Part shown: one piece after another, positions 12,601 through 24,559 of the stretch
Numbering within the stretch: the stretch's first letter is position 1
Layout of the letters: each line of letters begins with the position of its first letter
Source of the DNA: Gorsachius magnificus
Taxonomy: Eukaryota; Chordata; Aves; Pelecaniformes; Ardeidae
Length of the DNA: 64,000 bases
Reading direction: 5' to 3'
NCBI GenBank assembly: GCA_034008185.1
Contig: CM067084.1
Coordinates: forward strand, 74,118,255 to 74,182,254
The notes under the pieces: model-generated
Databases searched by the model: none
The model's input: the letters and a program-made list of their open reading frames with translations, nothing else
Told to the model about the DNA's origin: nothing
Made by a program: the position numbers and the translations under genes

Positions 12601-12840
12601 ACGGGAACACACCTCTGTGCTCTGATGGCTGGGGCTCCTCTAGAGGAAGCAAAGCATGTTTTTTCCTCTTTGAGTTTGTTCCTGAATTTTATCCTGTTCC
12701 TATTTTAAGCAAAATACATACGTTAGTTCAAGTAGGTGCAGCAGTCTGCTGCACTGGAGCAGACTTCAACAGGGGTCTCTTAGTTTCTCAGCGGTATTAA
12801 GGTGGTGAGTGAGCTGCCATGGCTCAGTGAGCACCTTAGA
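9641..12840. other. Non-coding sequence with long chance open frames
   Basis: Three of the longest open frames of the window lie here: 9735-10280 plus (181 codons), 10382-10966 minus (194 codons) and 12273-12800 plus (175 codons). None has a recognised domain. The first is rich in K, F and T codons from poly-A/T tracts. The second is compositionally proline- and serine-rich and is mirrored by open frames on the other strand. The third shows no repeated or patterned structure. GC-richer DNA at 10.4-12.8 kb makes stop codons rarer, which is enough to explain them. No promoter or splice context supports translation. Confidence 0.55.
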
Positions 12841-13660
12841 AAGGATGCTTGTCAAGTATAAAATAATGTTAACAAATTAAATCAATTAGATTTAGGATGT
12901 GGTATGTCAAAAGTCAAAGAAAAATGCCGCTGCTGGCATCACATTGGGGTGCGTTTGTCACATAATGTCAAGGGGAATCCCAATAGATAGAGGGACCTTT
13001 CACTGTGCATAGCAAATGAAACTCTCATGGTCATCATTGGTTATAAATGGGACCGTTGTTGACTTTCTTCATGTGAAGATTGCCTGCTCCCCAGCAAAAC
13101 GTCAACGGTCCCAGAAAAAAAATCACCCAAGCAGATTTTCTCCCCATTGAGATCCCCCCTTCAGGTGTAGCCTTGTTCGCTCCCAGCCCGGACTGCAGCT
13201 CAGCCATCAAAGTGCCTTTTGTACGTCCCTCCAAAATAGTTTATTCTTCTCTGGCAAACAACATCATTTAGCACTAGCTGGAGGAGCTGAACGGGCTCAA
13301 GTTAGAAAAACCAGATGTATTCGAATCATCTGTCAAAATCAGAGGCCAGCACTTGATCTATGGCAAGGTAATGAAAAGAGTCACTCATACATTAATAGCG
13401 CCGAGCCGTAGGAGCGCTGCAAATCACTGGGTGGGATATTGTATGAATGTGTCAATGTTACTGATATCCAGGGGCCCGTTACCGAAACACGCACTGATGA
13501 AAGGCTTCATGTGTGCGCTCAGAAACACGCCAATAAAGTCCCGCTCCTTGCAGGAAAACAAAAACAGGGTCTGAAAAGGTGGCACAGCATTGAAGCAACA
13601 GTCTCCTGTTACACTTTTTGCTACCACTGGAGCAAGACACTGGACTTTTTCTAAAAGTTT
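12841..13660. promoter_or_regulatory. Repeat-poor block resembling a conserved non-coding element
   Basis: This stretch has no recognisable repeat. It mixes AT-rich homeodomain-like words (for example TAAATCAATTAGATTTAGG near 12,880) with a CpG-richer core at about 13,380-13,560, where some 10 CG dinucleotides were counted in 180 bp. Short open frames occur on both strands but overlap and carry no domain. The texture resembles conserved non-coding elements near developmental genes. This is judged by eye only. Confidence 0.3.
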
Positions 13661-14420
13661 TTTACAGACTTAACAGCCTACCTCCAAGGTCATGCCATGG
13701 AGAGGCAGAAGTGATGACTCAGATGCCATCAGTGAGTTTAACACCCTGTCCTGTGCTGCTGGTATTTATAGCTGGGTTTATAGCCATAGTTTTGAGGCCC
13801 TAGCTGAGGCAGAGCCTCAGTGCATGAAGTCTTGTGCAAACACACAGCACGGATAGCCCGGGCCAAGGGCTCGCAGTCTGTAAAAGTGGGCTGCAAAATG
13901 TGTCTCATTTGTGGCTCATGTTGTCTCATGTGGCTAGTGGTATGCAGAGCATCTCCAGGAGGTACGCAAGAGCATCCCTCTGCAGTCCGGGGGAGACACT
14001 TCCTAGAACAGCCAAGAAATCAAGAATCAGGTGTCAGCTGAGAGTGCTGGTGAGAGGGGATGCAATGGGGTTCTGAAGAAGCTCTTGGAATCATCAGTCA
14101 GGAGTCTGAGTTTGGAGGCTATGAATATATGTGGCAGGGACAGATAGGACTGGGCAGAGTGCAATAGTTTGTCTTGACCTAGGGTATCTTTTGGTCTGTC
14201 TAGCGGTCTGAAGTTTGATGTCTCTGGACTGAATGTTATGACCAGCAGTGACAAAGGTGATGAAGGAGATGCTCAAGGTCACACTGAACATGAGAGGCTC
14301 AGTCAGGAATAAAACCCAGACCTCCTCAGCCCCATCTATGTGCCAAGGCAAATGGGTGCTGGAGAATGCAGGTGGCCCCCAATAAACATCACCCCTGTGA
14401 TATTCTCATAGCATTTGAAT
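13661..14420. other. Unique non-coding sequence, no gene seen
   Basis: No gene, RNA or repeat family is recognised between the constrained-looking block and the CR1 copy. Short frames on both strands overlap and have no domain. Confidence 0.6.
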
Positions 14421-14830
14421 GGTCACAGAATCACAGAATGGAAGGGGTTGGAAGGAACCTCGGGAGATCACCTAGTCCAACCCTCCTGCTAAAGCAGGGT
14501 CACCTAGAGCAGGTTGCACAGGACATTGTCCAGGCGGGCTTTGAATATCTCCAGAGAAGAAGACTCCACAACCCCCCTGGGCAGCCTGTTCCAGGGCTCT
14601 GTCACCCTCAAAGTAAAGAAGTTCTTCCTCATATTCAACTGAAACCTCTTCTGCTTCAGTTTGTGCCCATTGCCCCTTGTCCTGTCACTGGGCACCACTG
14701 AGAAGAGTCTGGCTCCATCCTCGTGACATCCACCCTTGAGATATTTGTACGTGTTAATGAGGTCCCCTCTCAGTCTTCTCTTCTTCAGGATAAACAAGCC
14801 CAGCTCCCTCAGCCTTTCCTCATAGGTCTG
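14421..14830 (-). mobile_element. CR1 LINE, 5'-truncated, minus strand
   Basis: The plus strand begins with TCACAGAATCACAGAATGG (14,423 on), the reverse complement of the CR1 3' tail, so the element reads leftward. The minus-strand frame from about 14,826 to 14,504 encodes the end of CR1 ORF2: the [39 protein letters not shown] and [11 protein letters not shown] blocks are all recognisable. The copy covers only about the last 400 bp of a LINE that is several kb long when complete, which is the usual 5' truncation. ORF2 normally supplies endonuclease and reverse transcriptase; this tail alone is inactive. It looks like a different, probably older subfamily from the copies at 38.8, 43.9 and 58.4 kb, because its 3' untranslated sequence differs. 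Confidence 0.93.
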
Positions 14831-17800
14831 TGGTGAATAGATTAGAAAATACACAGAATCAGATCTACAGCTAGCACCCATCAGGAAAGCCAGCTTCTTT
14901 TGATTTAGCCATCAAAATCTGACACCAGCCTACACCAACTGAGGATTTGGCCCTCTATTCTTTGCAAGTGATTTACAATGAAAGAATGTGGATACACTTA
15001 GGCAGCTTGCTCTTTTTTATTTTAAGATTGTGATTCGTTCCAGATTGGTAATTAAGTTTAGTTCTTTCAGTGATAGGAACTGCTCTGACAGCTGCAAATC
15101 ATAGTAATATGCATTTGTGTACATTTGTGCCTGCATGCTTGTGCATTTTTGCTGTTGTAGCTGAGAGTACAGTCAATAACTTATGTACATACACTGTGTC
15201 TTGAAATTGTTCTTGTGAACAGTCAGCGCTTGTGAGTCAGGAGAGCTGTGCTCTGCTAAAGACACCTTCATCTCCCTCCCAGAAAGACCTGTCTCCAGAT
15301 AGGAGCATCTCCACCTAGGATGGTGGTCAGGTCAGGCCCTGGGCTAGCCCTGGGGCTACAAACCCAGAATTTAGTGGTTATTTCTTCTGATGCTCTGCCT
15401 TCATGCTTCAGTGCATGCCCCATGTTGCTCTGTGGGGACTAATCCCAGCAAACTGGGACTATTCTTCTGGATGGAGGCTGGGGAGGGATGAGGGAGTTAC
15501 TGGCGCAAAAGAGTAATGTTATCCAAATCTTCCCAGGAGTGGTGGCAGATTGCTAAATAAAAGCAAAAGAAATGCTCTAGGCAATGCACCCTGCTGGGGC
15601 AGCTTGTCCCAGCCATGAGCACCAGCTACCCAGGGCAGTGTTCTCAGCGGGGGCAAGGAAAAGGTTTGGAACAGCTCCTGAGCTAGGGCTCGTGCTAATC
15701 CTGATGTGAAGACATGCCTGAAAGATCCCACCCCCCTTCTCAAACATGTGCTGCAAGGCTTATGTTTGCGTTTGGATGGTAATCACAAGAAGAAATGCCA
15801 TCAAAATGTTGCTTTAGTTCTGGAAATTCAGCATAATTCAAAGCCGGTTTTATGATGCTGCCAGCCCCATTTCCATTGATGGAAATTAAGGTTTCCTGAA
15901 AACCGAATGGAGGAGTGACAGCGTGCCAGTTTTAGCTCTCCTAGGTGGTGACACTGGTTGCTGAGTCTAGTATCTGGGCATGCAGCAGAGATTCTCCACA
16001 GCTTCACATTTGGCTCTGATGGCCACGTCCTTGAACCCCACATAACCCAGACCACTAGTCTCTGATAGATCCGTATGATAAAATCCAGCTTTAGTGGGAT
16101 TTATTTTCATCCCTCTAATGAAAGTGTTTTGATTCAGTTTGCAGCATGGTTTAGAGAGCAGGAAATTTAAAACCAGCTTGATGTGCCATAGGCTTGAAGA
16201 CAGTGATTTTCTGTCAGCCCACCCAACTGGGGTGCAGGCTGGTGAGTGATGGAAAAGGCAGTCTGGGGGCTTCAAAACCACTCTCCTCACTACACTGGTG
16301 ATTCACTCCTCAAGGAGCAGAGAGAGGTCTACAGCACCTCTCCCTGACTGTGGGTGAAAGCCTGTCAAGCAATTCGGTAATCCCCAAAACTTGACTGAGA
16401 TAATGCTACAGGCTCAGAAAGTGCAATTAAATCGCAGCATTAGGGTGAGAGAGAAATTATCAGCTATGATTGCTTGACTAGGAAAACTTCGGTGTTTACA
16501 ATGGGCATCAAACAAACTGGTATTTTTTAAAACTTGTGTCATCTAATATATTCATCAGGCCTCCCAGTTCAGACCCTACATGTTACTCTTTAAGGATCAG
16601 CCTCAAGTCATAGAGCTGGGGGCACAGAGCCAAGTCACAGACCTGAGTGGTGGTAGATGAAGGAGGATGTATAAGAGCTGGGTATTCAAAGGAACATCTA
16701 CGCAGGCATTAGACATAACATGGGTGCTGGTGCTGGGCTGCTGGAGAGCTAAGGCCAGCCTGCTTGACAAACAAGAGACTTCTAACCTGGGAATTATTTT
16801 CTGAACATGTCCTACTAGACCTGATGGTGCTCAGTGAACTGCTAGCGAAGACAGAAGAGAATGTCCCCAACACCCTTGGTCACAGATAGACAGGAGAGCA
16901 CAGCACGAATCTGGCTCTGCATCTGCCAGAAGAAGGATTTGGATCTGAACCCAAAACTGTGGGAACCACCAGGCTATTAGGTGTAAAACAAAGGGTGAGA
17001 TCACCTGGTGGGGAGCACGTCCTCCTGCTTCTTCTGGGGTGAGAAAGGTTATATTCAGGCCCTCCACAAAAGGATTTTAGCTGCTGCAGGGTATCTCGCT
17101 CCAGCCCAGAATTAAGCACTTTGCTCCCTGAGGAGGACAGCAGCAGCACCACACCATGGCCACCAGCACATCCTATGATCCTATGGGTGGACCAGGCAGC
17201 TCTCTGCCTAGCAAAATTGCACCGTGGCCGTTGTTTTAAGGTGCCCAGTGCTCTCAGTGCCATATGCCTTTTCCTGGGGCAAATGCACCCCTTAGTTAAT
17301 TATGGGCATGGGGGGAAGGTGGTATGAGTGTATCTTACTCTCCCATGCCTTCGCCCCCATCTCCCAGCCGGTTGTCATTGCTGATAAATGTGAAATAGCT
17401 TTTGGAATCCTGTTTTTCCCTGTCAGAGCATCAGCTGAATTTGGAGAGAGTTTAGAAAGCTAACATGAGCACTGGTTTTAATTTTAGGGGAGAAAAAACA
17501 ACCCTCCTAAGCTTGAATTTGTTTTCCAACTTCCAAGACGGCGACCACATCCTCCTTGTTTTACTGCTTCTCCTTATCTGACAGACAGGGTCATGCTGCA
17601 GGGATAAAACAATATACTTTCAAAGCAGAGGTCTCACATGTTTATTGGGAACAGCTACATCCCTAGCCTACTCAATGTGTTTTTGAAAACATCTCTTTTT
17701 TTAGAGTTTCTTTGATGGCTGGTATTGGGGTTGGGTCCCTTACTTCTTCAGAGACAAGTGACCTTTAAGTCTCCAATTTTGAAAGCCGTTCCAAACCATG

Positions 17801-20640
17801 GAGCCCCGAGTGCCAAAACCTTTTCACATTCAAATCTCTTTCAAGCAGAACAGGGAGAGGAAGACCAGAGTTAGTGCACTCAAATGACCTCATTTGCCAC
17901 ATCAGAGCACAGAGCATTTATTCCATAAAGAGCATCAAGCATCGGTATGTGCGCAGTATCCAGGATGTCTTGGTAGCCAGTTTTTTCAATTTTACTACTA
18001 ATAAGCCAGCTTTTATATGGTATGGTTTGGCCTGGAACAAATGTATAAATTCTACAACATGTAAAATTTTGAGGTCCTGATCAGCAAAGCCACTTTAGCA
18101 CATATGTAGGTTTAAGTACACAAATATGGAGATCATCAAAACTTTCCACAAAAGATGTTTTCCAGTGGAAAATGAGCTGTTATGTATTTTGGGGCAAGGG
18201 GCCTTTTTCTTTTTTTTTCAGAATTAATTTATTTGTAAAAGTCCTGCTTTTTGAGGAAAATGCCAAGTATTCCTTCATATTTCAAATACTTACTTTGAAA
18301 ATAAAATGTTTAGAATCAGCTTGCCTTCCACAGAAAACAGTGGCGGTTTCAGATCCCTTTATATCCCCATCTTCTTTTATGGGCTTGGCCAAGTTTTATC
18401 TCTCAGAACACAACTGGTTTTTCACGTCATGAGAGAAGACTGTGGTGTATTACAGGAAAGGGAATCTAAGCGAGTCTGGTTGACTGAAGCAAATGTGAAT
18501 ATAAGGCACTTAAATGACAGTTCCTGCAGGGTAGCACATTAGCATTTCTAACTTTAAAAAAAAAAAAAAAGAAGAAAAACCCCCATCTTTCAGCTGAAGG
18601 AAAATTTTCCCTTTATTGAGAAAAGCTTAAACTTTTCTGTGGAAAATACTAATGAAAATAGTTCTGCTTTCATTTTTGTTAAAACTCCCAAGAAAAAAAA
18701 TTCTGAAAAATTTCTGAAGCAACTTCTGAAGAAATCAAACTGGGTCAAAGAAAAGGAGGCTATTTCTGGGTAAGTCAAAATAATCAATTTTCAAAATAAT
18801 ATGTCAAGCAGTGGCTTTGCCTTACGAAGTCACTCTAGCAGAAGCACCTCACAAGAAATAAATACTTCTCTAAGCTTTGAACTGTGCAAGTTCATCGTCA
18901 AGAGCCTCAACCTAGTGGTGGAAGGCTCAGCTATATGTGAGAGTAGCAATTCCTCATAAAATAATGCATCATGTGCTTTGGGACCATCAATGTTCACGAT
19001 TCTGAGGCTGCAGGACTATTAAATATAGCCATGCCTTAGCCTGCAGGTTGCAAAGAATAGGGCACATAATAAGTAAATCAGTATCTGCATGGGATGGGGC
19101 TGTACTACGGGAGCTGTTACAGCAAGAGATGTCTCACATTTAGTTAAATGCTGGCAGGCTGCTCAGTCCTGACCAGGATGCTATAACAGAGACAGTGCCA
19201 CCTCCCAGGACTTGCACTCCATGTGTCATGCCTTGGAAAGGCAGGATGTGGCTGAGAAACATGGAGGAGGGAATTGTTTGGAATTTTTCTTATTATTTAA
19301 GGCTTAACTCAGTCCTTACAGGCACTGCTCTGCAAAGCATTTCACTCACCAGCAGGACTCATTTTGGTGCAAAGCTCTGAAAAGATTTGACTCACCTATG
19401 TTGCCCTGAAACATATAACTAAGAATAGATATTGCCATCATTTTCTACCTGCAGTCCTGCAGCTGTCCAGAGGTTTCTGTGGGATCCTTAGCCCTGTAAT
19501 TGGTGAACAGTGCATGGCAGTGACCTCAGTATGTAGGAGACCTCACAGTCCACCTGGGAACAAAAGCACAAAAGCAGAAATAGCAGCATTGCCTTGTGTG
19601 GGTGCTTAAAAGCTAAAGGCTGTATCTGACCATAAATCACTGCGTTGCTTGGTCAATGGAAACTCTAGCACAAGGCACTAAGAAAAACAAGCAGAAGTAT
19701 CAGCACCTGCTTGTATTTCAGGAGAGGGAGAGGAAACAGATATGTATAGAGATGCTTTTCCTGAAGACCTACATTAGTGGGTCTGCACTGGACCGAGCAC
19801 AGGCAGGATCAGTCCTATTTCAGCAGCCCATATCCCCAGTTGTCTCTGAGGAAGGGGCAGTGCAGATGGAAAACTTTTCCCTCTAGGGAAAAATTAAAAC
19901 CTGGCCACCCCTCACTCTTAATGCAGGATTTCCACTGAGTTTTAGACTTTATGATGATTTGTCCCTGCTTCTACCAACCCTGTGACTCAGGAATTGGCAA
20001 ATAGGGACAATAGAGAATTATGGCACCAGTGTCTGGGCTTGTACAGCTGGCAAGTGTGGTGCAGGTTGTTTTAGGGGAAGAAAGTACTGCTGGAAAAAAG
20101 TTTTCCTTTAATGTAGGAACATCTCACTCCCAGGTCACGCTTGCAATGTGCTCAGCAATGCCCACTCAGTTACCTGGGCTGGCGGATAGCCAGCATGTCT
20201 GATACGAGGTCAAAAGGACATGGTTCGGCACTGTCCAAGTGGATACTGCAGCATTTTGCTTTTCTTTTTTCATGTTTCAGGCTGGGGGGAAAAAAAAAGC
20301 TTTTCCAGTAACTACCAGTATTTGGATCCTGCTGCCCAGTAAGCAGATGCATTGTAGAGCTTTCCAGCTCTTCCGCCAGGGAGTAGGTTTACAGCAAGAG
20401 AATGAATCTTCTAAAATAGCTGATATTTATCCCAAGCAATGTTATTCTGTCCTCTCCTCTAAAAGTCCAGGATACCTTATCTAACCCAAACTCCCACTCC
20501 ATGGGGACACAGGAGACAATGATATTCTTTACTGGTTGCATCTTACTTTGCTGTAAGCTCTCTCCAATTACATGGTGTATTAAACTTCACACCTCTTTCT
20601 ACTGCAACTATTGTGCTGGCACAAAACACTTGATTTAATT
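14831..20640. other. Unique non-coding sequence, no gene seen
   Basis: Nearly 6 kb shows no recognisable gene, RNA or interspersed repeat. Frames up to 127 codons (16,880-17,263 minus) have no domain and overlap other frames. A 15-A run lies at 18,556-18,570. Two donor-like sites on the minus strand near 19.35-19.40 kb enclose only very short segments and are not credible as a gene. Confidence 0.55.
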
Positions 20641-21297
20641 ATAGAATCACAGAATGGTTTGGGTTGGAAGGGACCTTGAAGATCATCCAGTTTCAAAACC
20701 CCTGCCATGGGCAGGGACACCTTCCACTAGACCAGATAGCTCAAAGCCCCAGGAACTGGGGAACCTGGCCTTGAACACTTCCAGGGAGGGGGCATCCACA
20801 ATGGGGCAACCTGTTCCGGTGCCTCACCATTCTCATGGTGAAGAATTTCTTCCTTATATCTAATCTAAACCTATCCTCTTTCAGTTTAAAGCTGTTACCC
20901 TTTGTCCTATCAGTACATGCCCTTCTAAAAAGTCCCTCTCCAGCTTTCTTATAGGCCCCCTTCAGGTAATGGAAGGCTGCTATAAGATCTCTCTGGAGCC
21001 TTCTCTTCTCCCGGCTGAACGACCCCAACTCTCTCAGCCTTGTACTCACAGGAAAGGTGTTCCAGCCCTCGAATCATTTTTGTGGCCTCCTCTGGACCCA
21101 CTCCAACAGGTCCATGTCTTTCCCATGCTGAGGACCCCAGAGCTGGATGCAGCACTCCAGGGGGGGTCTCATGAGAGTGGAGCAGAGGGGCAGAATCCCC
21201 TCCCTCGCCCTGTTGTCCATGCTGCTTTTGGTGCAACCCAGGATACGGTTGGCCTTCTGGGGGCTGAGCACACATTGCCAGGTCATGTTGAACCACA
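20641..21297 (-). mobile_element. CR1 LINE, 5'-truncated, minus strand
   Basis: The plus strand starts ATAGAATCACAGAATGG, the reverse complement of the CR1 3' tail, followed by the characteristic GGTTGGAAGGGACCTTGAAG block. On the minus strand ORF2 blocks are visible in two frames: RLRELG, RRLQRDLIAAFHYLKGAY, TDRTKGNSFKL and RLDIRKKFFT within 20,741-21,049, then an upstream part with the LLEWVQRRPQK and CCIQLWGPQHGKDMD stretches. The change of frame near 21,050-21,075 shows at least one indel, so the copy is dead. At about 650 bp it is the longest CR1 copy in the window. The 5' border is placed where the similarity stops. Confidence 0.93.
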
Positions 21298-22828
21298 CTG
21301 TGAAACACAGCTGTGCATAAGAAATGTTCTTCATCCCTTCAGCAACATGGATGTGATGGGAACAGCAGACACAGCCCCTCAGACTAACCCAGAGCACTCG
21401 CTGCCTTGTTCCCCTCTTGGTGATTGCTGGGATATGTGAAAAAAAAAATCCAACAGAATGCCAGGACCAAAAATACCCCACACCTCATTCCCATGGTGTA
21501 CAATGTACCTAACAACTGGCTCTTTCAGAGCACAGCCATTAGAATAAAAAACCCTCATCAGCTTTGCTGGCACCGAACGCAGTGTTTTCCAGGTACCGCT
21601 GATAGCCAGCTGACATTTTAGCTCTCTGTCCTTCTGAGAGAAGAAACACTGGACTCTTTTTTCTTTTAATTGGAACTGCTGAAAGTTTATTTTGTTGTTG
21701 TTATCATTTTCTGCTAAGTGTCAAACAAACGAATGTGGAGCCCAACAGAGGGGCTCCTGGAGAGAACTGAGGACCCTGAATGCCTTCCTCTTCTGCTTTG
21801 AACCAAACTGAGCGGGTGGAAAGGGGATTGGGGGGGGGTGGGGGGGGTGTAGAAGCTGGGGAGATCACTAAACCTGCTGGGAGCAGGCATTCATCTCCCA
21901 GGGTCACAGTGGCTCCATGCCCCCTTCCGCATCCATTTCACAGGGACCACAGGGCCCATGGACCACGCTCCTTTTCCTCTCCTTCCAAATGATGGGTGTG
22001 AGAGACAGGAACCTTAGGGATAGAGTTGGTGACCTCTCTTCCTCTCTGCTACCCCTTCCTTGTCTGTAGGTGCCTTGCTGCATGGGTGGTGCGTTCCCAG
22101 GGGAGCCATGCTGGAGCCGTGGGAAGTGCAGTGGGGGAGGGGTTGCTGGGCCAGGAATGGCTACACCAGTGGGTGGGTGATCATCCCCTTGCAGGTCACC
22201 ACCATCCTGCCTTCAGTAGTGGGATAATCCTATCCCATGCACTTTTGATGTGCGCTAAAGTACTTATGGCTAAGTATTTTTAGGTATTTATTCTCAGCAC
22301 CGTTCAACTAGCCAACAGTCTGCAAAACAGGAGTAAGTATAAAAAATCAGGTTCCTCTGCAAGACATCTAATTCAGGTGACAGGCTGGGTTATCCCCTAA
22401 AGCTTTTGAAGAAGCACGTTCTTTCTTCCCTTCTCTGACTATATAGGGAGACCTATTTTCAGTTCCCAAGTGCATCAGGTTGGATCCAGACATTGGACTC
22501 CAGTTCAGCCGAGCACTTTGGCATGTGCTGTGTTTTAAGTAGGTGCTTGAGACCCTGCAAAGTTCATAGCATTTAATCTTGTATCCAGAGGTAAGTGGAT
22601 ACTTAGAGGTTTTGCTGGATCAAAGCCTCAGCATTGGGAACAGGCAGCTACAAATCTGAGATGCCCTCAGGGAAGAAGTTTCTTCTCTTGCTCTCTCCTG
22701 GGGAAGGCACTCTCAGAAGAAAAAGTGGTATTTTACTCAATGCCTCTATCAGTCTTCTGTCTCAGCCTCATCTGGAACCATCCTTAGGGGTGTGTGACTG
22801 TCTGTGAGAGACACACAGACATCATGAC
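21298..22828. other. Unique sequence with a G-rich tract
   Basis: No gene is recognised. The stretch between the CR1 copy and the LTR contains the G-rich tract listed separately and short overlapping frames without domains. The part at about 22.5-22.8 kb shows no clear homology to the neighbouring repeats. Confidence 0.55.
21812..21849 (+). repeat. G-rich tract with quadruplex-forming pattern
   Basis: Runs of G3, G4, G9 and G8 follow one another on the plus strand separated by short spacers, which meets the usual four-run pattern for a G-quadruplex. It lies about 1 kb from the solo LTR and is not part of it. It may be a simple-sequence accident. Confidence 0.6.
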
Positions 22829-23391
22829 TGTCATGGTTTCACCCCAGCTGGCAACTCAGCACCACCCAGCCGCTCGCTCACTCCCCACAGCTGGGATGGG
22901 GGAGAGAATCGGAAGAGTAAAAGTGAGAAAACTCCTCGCTTGAGACAAAGACAGTTTAATAGGGAAAGCAAACCCTGTGCATTCAAGCAAAGCATAACAA
23001 GGAATTCATTCACCACTTTCCATGGGCAGGCAGGTGCTCGGCCATCCCCAGGACAGCAGGGCTCCGTCATGCGTAACGGTGACTTGGGAAGACAGACGCC
23101 ATCACTCTGAATGTCCCCCTCTTCCTTCTTCTTCCCCCAGCTTTACATGCTGAGCATGACGTCACAGGGTGTGGGATAGCCCTGGGGTCAGTTGGGGTCA
23201 GCTGTCCCGGCCATGTCCCCTCCCAGCTCCTTGCTGGTGGGCTGGGGTGAGGAGTAGAAAAGACCTTGGCTCTGTGTGAGCCCTGCTCAGCAGGAACAAA
23301 AACATCCCTGTGCTATCAACAAAATCCATAACATAGCCCCGTACTAGCTACTGTGATGAAAATTGACTCTACCCCAGCCAAAACCAGCACA
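22829..23391 (-). mobile_element. Solo LTR of an avian endogenous retrovirus, minus strand
   Basis: The 563-bp element has the TG...CA ends of a retroviral LTR and is flanked by a perfect 5-bp target-site duplication, ATGAC, at 22,824-22,828 and 23,392-23,396. Read on the minus strand it begins TGTGCTGGTTTTGGCTGGGG and ends in the CTGGGGTGAAACCATGACA-type terminus widespread in bird LTRs. A perfect cAMP-response element (TGACGTCA) is at 23,157-23,164, followed by a TATA-like CATGTAAAG. An ATTAAA polyadenylation-type signal lies downstream. No gag, pol or env sequence adjoins it, so it is a solo LTR left by recombination between two LTRs. It belongs to the same family as the copy at 35,431-36,003. 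The 5-bp duplication would suit an ERVL-like or related element, but the family name was not assigned. Confidence 0.93.
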
Positions 23392-24559
23392 ATGACCAAT
23401 AAGGAAGCCTGGCTACTTATCAGGGGGGTTGGAATAAAAGCAGAGAATAAATTATTAGGATTTGGGCACATAAATATAATATCTAAGAAAAATAGTTTTT
23501 TTCCACAGAGAGAAGATTCACTTTTACTTCTGGAATTAATTTTAATGTAATATGTGTTCACTTACTTATTTAGCACTTACAACAGTTAGTAGACTGGTGA
23601 TAAAGATCTTTAGTGTTACCCAGGGTTTTGATTTGCACCAGTTTCTTTATCGATATTTTTCTCAGGATCAGCGTGATATAGTAGACAGTACTGAATGTCA
23701 TCTTTTTTTATTTTAAAAAGGAGGCAGCTCTTAGGCGAAAATTATTTACAGAGGAAGGAGGTAAAAGGGAGCTTTAGGGGTTTCTTTATTCTATCAAGGA
23801 CAAAACAAGGAGAGAGTCGGAATAGGATTGAGGCAAACAATTAAGACTGCAGAGAAACACATCGTCTCTGTACTCTGGAATGTCCCAATTCAGCAAGGTA
23901 TTGCAGTATGTGCTGGAGTTTTAGGAACAATTTCAGGGTTTCAAGTCTGGCATAAACCTCAGTGTCCTGCCAAAGGGGTGTTCCATGGAGATTGGATGGG
24001 CTTTGCAAAGATCCTTTAGTTCAGATTTTCATAGTGTTTGTTTCTGTGGTCTGAAAGAATGGCACACAAACATGCACACACAAAACCACAAGGAGTCACG
24101 GGGTTAAATTCTCAGACCTGTTTTGTATGGGAGAACAGTTCACCACCTTCTGGAGGTGCCTTCCTCTCCCCATCCACTCCAAGGGGAGTTCAGGTTAGGG
24201 TTTTGGTTTTTTTTTTAAGTAGCGAACAATGAAAACAAAACAGAACACCTTGACCTATTGGAAAACTTGCAATACCTCCTATTCCCCCAGCTCCTAGGTG
24301 GGAGTTCCCATTAGGGCTGGATTAGGCTAAATCAGCTCATGCCCCACGGACAATGGTGTCTGCAAGCTGCGGACAAAAGGTGCCCGGGCAAATCTCTCCT
24401 CAGAGCCACTAATACTGTGCTGCAGCAGGACCGTGAAGCCAGTCCCCTGAATCAATGCTCCTCCTGTGGGCAGGCTGTAGCGTAACAGGCCAGAAGCAGG
24501 CTGTGCATATTTTGTGTTAATTGAAATAAACCTTTGCCAACCCACCTACCTCTGTCTCA
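23392..24559. other. Unique non-coding sequence, no gene seen
   Basis: No gene or repeat family is recognised to the right of the solo LTR. Short frames have no domain. A short T run near 24.21 kb and some CA-rich words near 24.07 kb are the only simple-sequence features. Confidence 0.6.

Noticed and set aside
12273..12800. 175-codon plus-strand open frame
   Set aside because: No recognised domain or pattern; minus-strand frames overlap it; no regulatory context.
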